Of a stretch of 64,000 bases of DNA, positions 19,496 through 28,366 are shown one piece after another (the first letter of the stretch is position 1; each line of letters starts with the position of its first letter). The notes beneath the pieces are model-generated. The model was not told the origin of the DNA. It worked only from the letters and a program-made list of their open reading frames with translations, and searched no databases. The position numbers and the translations under genes are program-made. This stretch comes from Letharia columbiana (lineage: Eukaryota > Ascomycota > Lecanoromycetes > Lecanorales > Parmeliaceae), in contig NW_023501110.1 in assembly GCF_014066305.1 (NCBI RefSeq), positions 124,001-188,000 of the forward strand, read 5' to 3'.

Positions 19496-22400
19496 ATGAC
19501 TGGCAACATGGCAGACCTATTGGTTCTAATTTTGTCCATTCTCGTCATATTGTTACTCATCACCGCCTGGGACCATATCCTTACCCTCCCATTCATAAAC
19601 CCATCGAGGCGTGAAGTGCGGGATCTCCTCGTTGCAATCGAAGACCTGTTGTTGCCGATGGGGTCGTTTCCAAGCAAGCTCTTGCAACCTTGGGCCCCAA
19701 CAGTCAAGAAGTGCCGGTCACATTCCACGGCATTAACACTGTCCCACAACCCAACACCTGCCGAGGAAGGGTCAGAGCCCAGTACTCCTGCTTCGACCGA
19801 GCCTACACCCGGCGAGAGCGGGTCAAACCCCACCGCAGTGCCCCCATCGACCGAACCAACATCTGTCGTCGGTGGACCAAATCCAACCATGTTGCCCCTT
19901 TCGACGGAACCGGCACCTGGCCACGGCAAATCAAAGCTCATCACAATACCCCCTCCACCGGTGCCAGTGCCTGTCGTTGCCGGGTTTGATACTACTACAT
20001 TACCACCTCTCGCCGAGCCAACACCTGTCAAAGGTCAGTCTTTTGGCCCAGAAGACGATCCAGACGAACCGTTCTTCGACTCGCCTGAGTGTCAGCAGTT
20101 ATCAGGCGATGACATCCAGATGGCGTTTAATGTACCACTTCCGGAGCAGCAAGGTACCGAGATCGACTCTCTTAGTAGCGGTTCTACCCTTGCTGGTGAG
20201 GAGGTAGAGAATGAAGAGCAGGAGCAGGAGCAGGAGGTGGAAGATAGCACTGCTGTAGTGGAGAAGGAACCCACGGAAACCGAAGTTTTCGAAAAGGAGA
20301 TTCGTGGCTTGGTCGATCCCGAGGGAAGATACGGCCCGGATCTTCGGAAAACGATCGAACTCGTCGCCGGCACCGTCGAGCGTCAAGCAAAGGCCGAGGA
20401 GGGCCTAAAATCCGAGACCGTGCGCTTCCAGAGAGCGGAAGATGATCTTAGACACGGGCGGGAAGACTCGAGGGAGGTGTTCGAACGCATCATCAGCGGG
20501 CAGAATGCGATGTTGCGGTTGACACGGGATGAGAATCATGAGCTTGTTGAAGAGAGTCAGACACTACTCAGCAAGAATGCTGGCTCGAAGGAAAAGTATC
20601 AGCGCATGCTAGACCAATACAACAACCACCTCAACTCGCTGAACGTGGCAAAGGAATCCGCCGAACAAGCCGCAGAAACGGCAATAGCTGGGGTGAATGG
20701 CCGCATTGACGCGGTGAAAGAGAGCTATGAGCAGAAGAAGTCAGCTGCAGAGCTCAACAATAGGCAAGAGCGGAACACGCTCAACTTCTCAAAGAAAATG
20801 GTTGAGAACAACCTCGCGGAGGCTCGCCGTCAGGTGATTGCGGGTGAGCAGCAGCATGATGCTGCAATGAAGGAAAGAGACAGTACCATCAAGGAGCTCA
20901 AAGTAGCGATGGGGCGACTGAGATCAACAGTGACGACGTCGGAAGAGCTTGCAGCTTCCGCCGAGCGGGGTCTACAGAAGCAGCTGGATGACCAATGCAA
21001 GGAGAAAGACCGTGAAATCGGCACCCTCAAAGATCAGCTTCGCGAACTGGAGGATAGGGTTAAAGCACTGGGCGGCTGGAAGGACAAGGCGGAGGCAGAG
21101 CAGCGAAACCACCAACGCACCTCGAGTCAATTGAACGATGAAATGACGGCCCTTCGCGAGGACAAGAACCATTTAGTGCATGGGCTGAAGCTTGAGATCG
21201 GAGGTCTTCAGAGGAGTATTAAAGAGGAAGAAGATACAATAGCTGACCTTCGGCGGAAGGTTACTAGCCTGAAGTCAGGCCAAGAGGTCAAAGACCTCAA
21301 GTCTCAGCTTGGAGAAGCCAAGAAGCAGCAGCAACTATCAGTGAAGGAAACGCAAGATCTGAGACAGCAGCTGCAGGATTGCCAGCATGGGCTGGAGAAG
21401 CTCCGAGATACTGTCAAGGCTCGAGACAAGAAGATCGAGAAAGATGCGGAGATCTCATCGAAGAAGAAGGAAGATCTCGAGAAGCGGCTAGAGCAGGCTA
21501 CATGCGCCCAAGACAGAGGCTTTGAGGAAGCAGCTCGAAAGGTAGAGGAGCAAAAGAAGGAGCTATCACGCGAGCTCAAGGACGCCCAGGAGGCGGAACA
21601 GAAGGCTGGCGCTGACTTGCAACGCCTCGAGGATACGAGGAAGCGGACGACGATAGAACACCAGAATGCTATGAAGGAGAAAGACGAGGAGATCAATCGC
21701 CTTGGCCAAACGATTCAAGATGCGAGGGCGGCCGCCGCCGCAAAGGCAAATGAAGCCGGGAAGGAGGCCACTGAGATTGGTGCTGGTGAAGAAGGACAGA
21801 ATGAGATGGAAAAGAGAGAGACAGTCGAAATTGCGCTCAAGAAGGCTGCCGAAAATGCAAAAGACAAAGATCGACAGCACGAGGAGGATAAAAAGGAAGC
21901 TGTTGAGAAGGCTGTCAGAGAGGCCGCAGAAGATGCAATTAAAAAACAGCGACAGTATGAGGAGGAGAAGAAACGGGCCGTCGAAGTCGCAGTCCGAAAG
22001 GCCGAGGAAGATGCAAACAAGGAAGTTCGACAGCATGAAAAGGACAAGAAAGAAGCTGTCGAAAAAGCTGCAAAAGACGCAGACGATAAAGAACGACAGC
22101 ATGTGATGGAGAAGAAAGAAGCGGCAGAGGAAGCTGTCAAAGAAGCTGCAGAAGGTGCGAGGCAGAAACATCAGAAACAACTAGACGACGAGAGAGAATC
22201 ATCTCGCCAAGCGCAGAACAAGGCCATTGAGACCGAGACCAATCTGCGAACTGAAATCAGTGGTCTCCAGTCGCAAGTCGGGAAGGTTGTTGAGTCCAAG
22301 AGCGTGGATCCCGCCAACTCTCAACCTGGTAGAGACGCGAAAGAATTGACAGTGATAGCCAGAGAGGCGACCGAGGCGCACGAACTTCTTCTGGAGATTG

Positions 22401-24610
22401 AGGGAAACGGCGTCATCCAAGGTTCAGTCGAACACACTGTGCTCCGCCAGCTCAACAACGCAAAACTTGCGCTGTATTGGATTAAGTGTGACCTTCGAAA
22501 GCCGCGTTTTGCTGCTGACAAGCACCATTTCCGCGATATGACGTACGGCGTCGAGGTAAAAGAGGAGGACATCCAGCAATTGAACATGGCCACACACGGA
22601 AAGCTGGTCCAACAAGGCAAAGTGGCGAATGCGAGGATGCAGAACTTGCGGTACATCTTGGACACAAACAATGATGTCCAGAAAGATGCCATGCTTGAAG
22701 CCATATTGACGCCGAACCCAATCAAGCGAGAGACGAAGAAAGCGCGAGGCCTGAAGCGGCATACGCAACCAGGCCCTGGCATGCTCGCCTCAGGTCCTTC
22801 AACAGTCGTTCAAGCCGAACATTCAACCGGTCACTCCCAGCAGAGGAATGGAAATCCGGAACCACAATACGATCCGTGTCTGTTCAATCCGCCCCAGAAC
22901 GTGCAGCCGCAATTATCAGCAGCCACGTCACAGGACCAGAACCAGGGATTTTTGCCAACTCCCTTTGACGGAGCCGCAAGTGGATTTTCTTTTCAACTTC
23001 AAACCAAGGCTACGCCTGACTTTACGTCAGCTCAGGGTGTGCCAGGATCCACAGATGATTGCAGCTCATCTTTAACGGCACAAAGCCAAGGAGACCAGCA
23101 AACGGGTGCGCTGGGCTTCGACTTTGGTGCTATAGATGAATCTCATCCCGTTTGGAAGGGCATCAGCTTCGGTAAGCAGAAAGAAGCCTCAGAGGAGGCC
23201 GGTGCAGCACAGAGCACCACCGTGCTTCAAGCAAGCGCGAACGCCGAGCCTTCGTCAGCACAATATACGCCCTCCACAGGCTTTCAGTTCGGTAAAACCG
23301 CTCTTCTCCAGCCCTTGACAATAGCTGAGGTTTTCACAGATGTTGTATCGACGCCAATGAACAACGAACAGAGTGGAGGACCCATGGATCGGTCAACGGG
23401 GGTCAAGAAAGACCACAACGCCAAGCCTTCCTCAGCGCAATATACGCCCACTACTGGCTTTCAATTCGGTAAACTCTCTCTCCTCCAGCCCTTGATAATA
23501 GCTGACGCATTCGCAGATAATCCATCAATGCCAATGAACAATGCACAGAATGGCGGATTAATAGATCGATCAACAGCGGCCAAGAAAGACCACCGTCAAC
23601 CTTTCGCAGACATTATGGCTTTGTTGAAATTACCAACATCGTCTGAGAAAGCAACTATAGCCGCCGTCCCAGAGCCGGTTCCCAAAAACAACAGAACTTC
23701 AACTACTGGACCTACAGATATAGCAGCAGAGACTTCGCGCACGTATTCTGTTGTTAAACAGTCATCCCTTCCAGGCCTCCAAGACGACGACGGGATTGCT
23801 GGGCCAGTCTCCGAACCCACGTCCCAGCGACCTAAAAACAACATCCGAGGCCGAGGTCGTTTCAATGCATCCAAAGGTCGCCTGCTTGCGCATCAAGCGT
23901 TCGCTACGCGGCAAACTGTACCTTCGCCAGAGTCGACCCAAGCACAGCAACCAGACCCACAAGAGCAGGGCTCCGTCATCCAGCAAGGAGGTTCAGGGGC
24001 TTCCGTTCAGCATGATCATAACTCTGACAAGCCCATAGGCTGGACAGACCTGATGACGAACGCTGTGATGGATGAGTTGCGACGCAACAATGACGTTGGC
24101 CTCGACTTCCTCCGCGAGTTCCTCAGATTTAACTACGATTTGGAGACGGATGACATCAAAGGTCTGAACAAGTTCCTAGAGATGCTAAGACAGGAGGTCA
24201 AACCCGGACATGGCTCTCGCTCTGACCAGCCCAAGGGTTGGACAGCGGGAATGACGAGTTTCGTCGAAGTTCTATTGAACAAGGGCCATACAAGCGCTGA
24301 CCGAATTATCACGTTGCTCAACCGCGAGTATGGTAACGTCTCCGCCATTGAAGGAGTGGGAAAATACGTGGAGAGATTGAAGACCAACCACAAAACCGGG
24401 ATCCCTGAAATGCCCACTGGATGGACGAAGGAGCATACGGCGAAAGTGAGGGGTATGCTGCGGGACGGAGACGAAATTGACTTCATCGAGGAAATTATGA
24501 ACATGGAGCTTGATTTACCGACGGATGACACAGGTTGTTGGGAAAATTGGCTGAAGAAGCTACAGTCGGATTACCAAGCCGAAGCGGAGGACCCAATGCT
24601 GCAGGACTAG
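19496..24610 (+). CDS. Giant coiled-coil protein with N-terminal TM, FG-like motifs and three C-terminal GWT modules, family member B (1704 aa)
   Basis: Single exon; ATG at 19496 or 19508 (MADLL). Residues about 6-24 are a strong TM helix (LLVLILSILVILLLITAW). A Pro/Thr-rich segment at about 85-180 has degenerate repeats (STEPTPGESGSNPT, STEPTSVVGGPNPT). A pre-coil block at about 265-345 (EIRGLVDPEGRYGPDL, RIISGQNAML) matches family member A. A coiled coil of some 600 residues follows, including about five 22-26-residue Ala/Glu/Lys repeats (nt 21810-22200). A post-coil helical domain (about 977-1070) is shared with the other members. A low-complexity region has two 59-residue copies (GFQFGK) and other FG motifs (GFDFG, ISFGK). 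Three tandem modules of about 55 residues (from about 1512) begin GWTDLMT, GWTAGMT and GWTKEHT. Likely a membrane-attached scaffold; function unknown. Confidence 0.85.
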   Translation: MTGNMADLLVLILSILVILLLITAWDHILTLPFINPSRREVRDLLVAIEDLLLPMGSFPSKLLQPWAPTVKKCRSHSTALTLSHNPTPAEEGSEPSTPASTEPTPGESGSNPTAVPPSTEPTSVVGGPNPTMLPLSTEPAPGHGKSKLITIPPPPVPVPVVAGFDTTTLPPLAEPTPVKGQSFGPEDDPDEPFFDSPECQQLSGDDIQMAFNVPLPEQQGTEIDSLSSGSTLAGEEVENEEQEQEQEVEDSTAVVEKEPTETEVFEKEIRGLVDPEGRYGPDLRKTIELVAGTVERQAKAEEGLKSETVRFQRAEDDLRHGREDSREVFERIISGQNAMLRLTRDENHELVEESQTLLSKNAGSKEKYQRMLDQYNNHLNSLNVAKESAEQAAETAIAGVNGRIDAVKESYEQKKSAAELNNRQERNTLNFSKKMVENNLAEARRQVIAGEQQHDAAMKERDSTIKELKVAMGRLRSTVTTSEELAASAERGLQKQLDDQCKEKDREIGTLKDQLRELEDRVKALGGWKDKAEAEQRNHQRTSSQLNDEMTALREDKNHLVHGLKLEIGGLQRSIKEEEDTIADLRRKVTSLKSGQEVKDLKSQLGEAKKQQQLSVKETQDLRQQLQDCQHGLEKLRDTVKARDKKIEKDAEISSKKKEDLEKRLEQATCAQDRGFEEAARKVEEQKKELSRELKDAQEAEQKAGADLQRLEDTRKRTTIEHQNAMKEKDEEINRLGQTIQDARAAAAAKANEAGKEATEIGAGEEGQNEMEKRETVEIALKKAAENAKDKDRQHEEDKKEAVEKAVREAAEDAIKKQRQYEEEKKRAVEVAVRKAEEDANKEVRQHEKDKKEAVEKAAKDADDKERQHVMEKKEAAEEAVKEAAEGARQKHQKQLDDERESSRQAQNKAIETETNLRTEISGLQSQVGKVVESKSVDPANSQPGRDAKELTVIAREATEAHELLLEIEGNGVIQGSVEHTVLRQLNNAKLALYWIKCDLRKPRFAADKHHFRDMTYGVEVKEEDIQQLNMATHGKLVQQGKVANARMQNLRYILDTNNDVQKDAMLEAILTPNPIKRETKKARGLKRHTQPGPGMLASGPSTVVQAEHSTGHSQQRNGNPEPQYDPCLFNPPQNVQPQLSAATSQDQNQGFLPTPFDGAASGFSFQLQTKATPDFTSAQGVPGSTDDCSSSLTAQSQGDQQTGALGFDFGAIDESHPVWKGISFGKQKEASEEAGAAQSTTVLQASANAEPSSAQYTPSTGFQFGKTALLQPLTIAEVFTDVVSTPMNNEQSGGPMDRSTGVKKDHNAKPSSAQYTPTTGFQFGKLSLLQPLIIADAFADNPSMPMNNAQNGGLIDRSTAAKKDHRQPFADIMALLKLPTSSEKATIAAVPEPVPKNNRTSTTGPTDIAAETSRTYSVVKQSSLPGLQDDDGIAGPVSEPTSQRPKNNIRGRGRFNASKGRLLAHQAFATRQTVPSPESTQAQQPDPQEQGSVIQQGGSGASVQHDHNSDKPIGWTDLMTNAVMDELRRNNDVGLDFLREFLRFNYDLETDDIKGLNKFLEMLRQEVKPGHGSRSDQPKGWTAGMTSFVEVLLNKGHTSADRIITLLNREYGNVSAIEGVGKYVERLKTNHKTGIPEMPTGWTKEHTAKVRGMLRDGDEIDFIEEIMNMELDLPTDDTGCWENWLKKLQSDYQAEAEDPMLQD
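21810..22200 (+). repeat. In-frame tandem repeats in the coiled coil
   Basis: About five degenerate copies of a 66-78 base unit encode patterns such as KEAVEKAVREAAEDAIKKQ, KRAVEVAVRKAEEDANKEV and KEAAEEAVKEAAEGARQKH, each ending in RQHE or RQYE-like residues. They lengthen the coiled coil without breaking the heptad-like pattern. Confidence 0.7.
23241..23594 (+). repeat. Tandem duplication of a 177-bp coding unit with FG motif
   Basis: Two adjacent copies (starting about 23241 and 23418) encode SSAQYTPSTGFQFGK / SSAQYTPTTGFQFGK, LLQPLTIAEVF / LLQPLIIADAF, and MDRSTGVKKDH / IDRSTAAKKDH. The divergence between copies is modest, so the duplication is fairly recent. Confidence 0.8.
24031..24600 (+). 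other. Three tandem GWT modules (protein domain)
   Basis: Each module of about 55 residues starts P.GWT, then M/HT..V...L (helix), a central helix ending near a Tyr or Leu, and a final helix L..L....Y. The three starts are near nt 24038, 24232 and 24417. A fourth copy ends the 1036-aa protein (nt about 39985-40150, QPAGWTDVMTGWVRYLLQQG). The pattern suggests a three-helix fold; a SANT/Myb-like fold is one guess. I cannot name the family. Confidence 0.6.
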
Positions 24611-24678
24611 ACCCAATCCCCGCAAACTTCCCGCCGAATTCCTGATATCCGTATACAACGATCCGGAATGGCTTGAGA

Positions 24679-24874
24679 TGCTTCTGGTGTTGACTGAATG
24701 CGATGTGTGATGTCCGCTGGTTGTGCTATCATGCTTCTAGCGTTGACTGATCGCGATGTATGATGTCTGCTAGTTGAGCTCTCTTGCCCATGGTACTGGA
24801 TGACTGCGAAGCATGATGTCTGCTGGTCGAGCTTCATTGCTTCTAGTACTGACTGATTGCGACGCATGATTTCC
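24679..24874. repeat. 53-bp tandem repeat, about 3.7 copies
   Basis: Four successive units start TGCTTCTGG, TGCTTCTAG, TGCCCATGG and TGCTTCTAG, each followed by a TGACTGA-like core, a GCGA.G..TGAT core and (first three) a TGTC.GCT.G block. The unit length is 53 bases, not a multiple of three, so it is probably non-coding. Copies are about 75-85% alike by eye. Confidence 0.7.
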
Positions 24875-25413
24875 AACACACTCCCTATCATCGGCCAACC
24901 CTGTACAGCTGTACCCGGAGATTCGAAAGGTGGATGAAGGATATTGATTGTTGTATATCGGTTGTACCAAGGAAGGCTGCGCAGAGACTGTTTGTTTCAT
25001 GATGTTATGAGGTTCCGCTGAGAATGGACGGTGGATGGTCGCATGATTTCAAGGAACGGGCTTGCGCGTTGGATCCGGAAGCGAGAAGTTCTTCTTGCGT
25101 TGGCTATGTGTTTTTCTCTCTTTGTACGAGCTGTTGTCACAAGGCTTTCCATGTCCGGCGTGGCACAGCCTTCTCATAGCAATTGAAACATCCAAACCAT
25201 TCCCGACTGCTCTTGATCATCAATGTGATCGCTCTGAAAGCGATGAAGCTTCTCGCTCATTCCTTACTCTTTACGTTCTCCCTGTACCTTCAGCAGCCTC
25301 TTCCCAGGCCGGAGTACAGTACAATGTAGTCGCACGAAGAAGCTACAATGGCATGTCGTCGAAGCTTGCTTTCTGTGCCGCAATGCCAAGACTGATGCCA
25401 AGATCAGCGCCAA

Positions 25414-25565
25414 GCGATCAGAATACTTGTACTGTCCACGAGTGAGATAATTGATAGAACGAGGACACCAATGAATCGTTCCATTTAGCCGGATGTCGCT
25501 TGATCTATTGGTGTCCTCGATTTACTAAGTATCTCACTTCTGGACAGCGCGAGTACGAAGATCAC
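25414..25565. repeat. Imperfect inverted repeat (long hairpin or MITE-like relic)
   Basis: Left arm 25414-25477 and right arm 25502-25565 are reverse complements with mismatches. The best core is CGAGGACACCAAT against ATTGGTGTCCTCG (perfect 13 bases), plus GTGAGATA/TATCTCAC and CTGTCCA/TGGACAG. The loop is about 24 bases. It lies about 60 bases beyond the stop of the methyltransferase gene. It could be a transposon footprint or a 3' UTR hairpin; no clear target-site duplication was seen. Confidence 0.6.
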
Positions 25566-25623
25566 GAGTCACGACAGAAGTAATATGTTGCTGGCCAAGT
25601 CACACCCGGCCTCTCAGGCTCTC

Positions 25624-27464
25624 TCAACTTCGTCTTCTTACCACAAAGTTGATACCTTTCCTACCCTCTGGCATCCAGTCAATATCCTCCTCCTCCATAC
25701 CCCACTCTCTTAAATCGACAAGTTTGACTTCCAGATCCCATTTGCTTTTCGTTTCCAACTCCACTCTTTGCCAAAGCTTTCGAAACGTTTCGTCATCATG
25801 GAAAAACATGTTCCCCCACGGTCTCTCGAGCTCCCTCGGAGGCACCTGCGCACGTTGATACCCGATGAGAATAGTTCCGGACTTTGAAAGCTCAACCACC
25901 CTCTTCATTATCGATGCCTGCCCTTCCCAGTCGAACAGGTGGAAGAATTGATTTGCGATGATAATATCGAACATTCCCTTCCACTGCTCTAGACCAGAGC
26001 CGGTATCACAGATATTCGTCTGTAGGAAATTTGCCACCATCTTGTTTCGGTCGTTGAACAGTTCAAAACCCAGATCCCACAGCTCCCTGCTGATGTCGCT
26101 TGCATACATGTTCCGTGGGGATGTTCCATCCGCGGCCAAGAGCCGCAAGTCCTGCCCCAGACCACAGCCCAAATCCAGGACGGTGTCTCCAGCCAGTGCT
26201 CGTGCTAGGACTTCGGGATACTCGGGAAAACTTGAGATACTCGGCAGTAGGAAGACCCATTCTCCGATGCATGGGTAGCCACCGTGCAGCCATGCTCTGT
26301 CTCGCTAGTAGGCTTGTTAAGATAGCAACGACAGAGGTGCAAATCTCGTCGGGGTACTCACTATTCGATGCAGATGGGGAATAAGCTCACTGTCCGTAAT
26401 TCCAGCCCAAGTCTCATACACTTTTCTTATCTTTGGCTTCAAGCGAGTACCGATGTTGGCTTTGTACCATTGACACGCTACTCTAATCATCATTAGTCAC
26501 AAGTACGTATAGGCATGGGATGGGAAGATCTGCTGTTGGACTTGGTTGATGAAATAGTACTCAGAAACATGCATTGCAACATCTAACGTGGGAGTAAACA
26601 ATGTTACTCACGCCTGGTTTCCCCGCTTGCTTTTTTCCCTACACAGACCACCCTTGGCATGGACAAGGCAGCTCCACTCAAGACCTCTTGGCCCACGTCT
26701 TGAATAAGGCTAAAAATCTTTGTCGCCTCCTCTCTGTGGTCTGTTTTTGCAAGACTTGATGCGAACTCCTCCATCGTCAATAAGTGCTGCTCGCCATTCG
26801 CCCTTGCTAATTCTGGTGGGTCCTGGAAATGATAGATCATGGTATCCAGCAGGCCTTGCCCCGCGAAAAAATCGGGCAATTGTAACGTCCAATCATTTCT
26901 GCCCCGCGAATACACCATCTCTCGCAGCTCATGCAAGGCTGGAGTGTGTAAGGAACTGTTGCTAGTTCTGACATGTGTACCAGGGTAGTTGAGTTCATCC
27001 CATTGGATGTACCCGCCGGGTTTGAGCATTCGAAGAAGATTACGAAGAATGTGTCTTGGGTCACTATTCTGCACGACAAGTACAAGTAATCGGACGTGAA
27101 CAACGTCATAGACGCCTATCATGGACTCTGGTACAGGGTCGAAAACGTTCCATGTCTTCAATGTGAAATTTGGAGACAGCCATTGTTGAGGTGGCGCTTG
27201 GGATGTATTGATATCGAAGCCATCTAGCTTCGCTGTCGAATACTCACGGGCAACGTCTATAAGCCAAATTGCTGTTCCTGTTGCGACGTCGGCAATACGG
27301 GCATCTGTCGGAATGGATATGGAAGGATGGAGGCTGAAATGGAGTGATTCTTTCCAGAGATAATGCTGGAAATTCAGGCGCGAGGCAGCAGCATAGCTCC
27401 TGCCTAGCATATATCCACGCCCATCTGCTAGATTGAAGTCGGGACTCACGTTGCTCAACGCCAT
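25624..27464 (-). CDS. Probable bifunctional fusion: UMTA-type methyltransferase joined to AusD-like methyltransferase
   Basis: The first ORF (27464-26612, 284 residues) is a UMTA-type SAM-dependent methyltransferase: IADVATGTAIWLIDVA (SAM motif I), LDGFDIN, VYDVVHVRLLV, and MLKPGGYIQWDEL (post-motif). It runs into a consensus donor GTGAGT at 26611. The downstream segments are a second methyltransferase of the fungal AusD-like type: KIRKVYETWAGI, RDRAWLHGGYPCIGEWVFLL, LDLGCGLGQDL (SAM motif I), MYASDISRELWDLGFELFND. The second intron (26305-26361, GTGAGT..CTACTAG) is clear. Joining 26612 to an acceptor at 26477 (intron 133 nt) keeps frame and gives 549 residues. The second domain has no good start of its own and only about 120 bases separate the parts, so two independent genes are unlikely. 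The fused protein could modify one metabolite twice. The alternative is a truncated second gene. Confidence 0.6.
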
Positions 27465-28366
27465 TATCGAAATGTGATGGGAAATATGGTCTTTCAGGCA
27501 GCGCAGCGGTCAGAAGACTTGGAATGAGAAGATAATCTGCAAGGCTCTGAAATTGGTAGTGGACTGGGGTGCAAAGGATGCCAGAGAAGTATTACTCGCG
27601 TCGCCGATGCAGTTGTCGCACTAGCCATGCACCCGTGCATCATGCAGAATGCAGTGAGATCTGACTTGTGGGTACAATAGTGGTACCAAGCATTGCATCG
27701 CATGAGTTTCCTCTTTTACTCTAGCCGATGCCTATCCTTGTTCGCGCCTCTGCATCGAAGAAAATACTTTTCTTCAAAGCAGTCGGATCGGTTTTCTGAC
27801 CGAGGAAATCGGATCCGTTTTCTGACCCAGGATGTCGGATCTATTTTCTGCAGGATTGCCTCGAAAGACAGCAAATTTGACCTGCATGAAAGAGTGCTCT
27901 TCATTCCCTTAATGATTGAAGTAGTCGGATGCGTCACTCGGCTGCAGTATTGGTTCGAAACAGCAACTCTAATCTGCATAAAAGGCTCATCTTTACACCC
28001 TTCACTGTTAAAGCAGTAAAATCCATTTCCTGCAAAATTGTCTCAAAGCACAACAAATTTGACCTGCATTGTAGAATTCTTTTCACACCCTTGAATACTG
28101 AAGTAGTGGGAACCTTTATACCCAGACTTCGCTTCAAACAAGGCAACATTAACCTGCATCAAAAGAGTGCCTCGCACCTTCGCATGTGCCCTCGAAGTTA
28201 TCCTCGCCAAACAAAAGAAAGCAAATAAGTGTGGACCAGTCCAGGGCTTTGGACCGACCGACCGAACCATTGAGAAGTTTGTCAAGACCTACTATCAAAG
28301 TGTCCTGGCTTCGAGTACCTTCTACATGCAAGACTATCGAATGCAAAAGTCTTGTTGCAAACAACA
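27465..28366. promoter_or_regulatory. Shared divergent intergenic region with degenerate tandem repeats
   Basis: This 0.9-kb stretch separates the divergently transcribed methyltransferase fusion and dehydrogenase/isochorismatase fusion, so it should contain both promoters. Its middle is filled by repeats (see 27780-28186). The last 150 bases before the plus-strand start hold no obvious TATA box. No binding-site motif can be assigned with confidence. Confidence 0.5.
27780..28186. repeat. Two nested sets of degenerate tandem repeats
   Basis: Set 1 (27780-27852): three copies of about 26 bases, core TCGGATC.GTTTTCTGACC. Set 2 (27861-28186): three to four copies of about 90 bases, beginning TCGAAA/TCAAAG/TTCAAAC, each with a CAAATTTGACCTGCAT-like block and, about 30 bases on, ACACCCTT.A.T..TGAAGTAGT. 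The first, third and fourth copies keep ACCTGCAT; the second has ATCTGCAT. The units do not share one open frame, so they are probably regulatory or relic sequence rather than coding. Confidence 0.65.

Larger units (their letters stand above)
24611..25623. other. Convergent intergenic region with tandem repeats and a palindrome
   Basis: No gene seen. It lies between the 3' end of the 1704-aa gene and the 3' end of the methyltransferase gene and holds a 53-bp tandem repeat and a 150-bp inverted repeat, listed separately. Confidence 0.5.

Noticed and set aside
21566..22180. 204-codon hydrophobic minus-strand frame opposite the coiled coil
   Set aside because: Antisense of Lys/Glu codons gives Phe/Leu-rich pseudo-membrane protein; no independent support.
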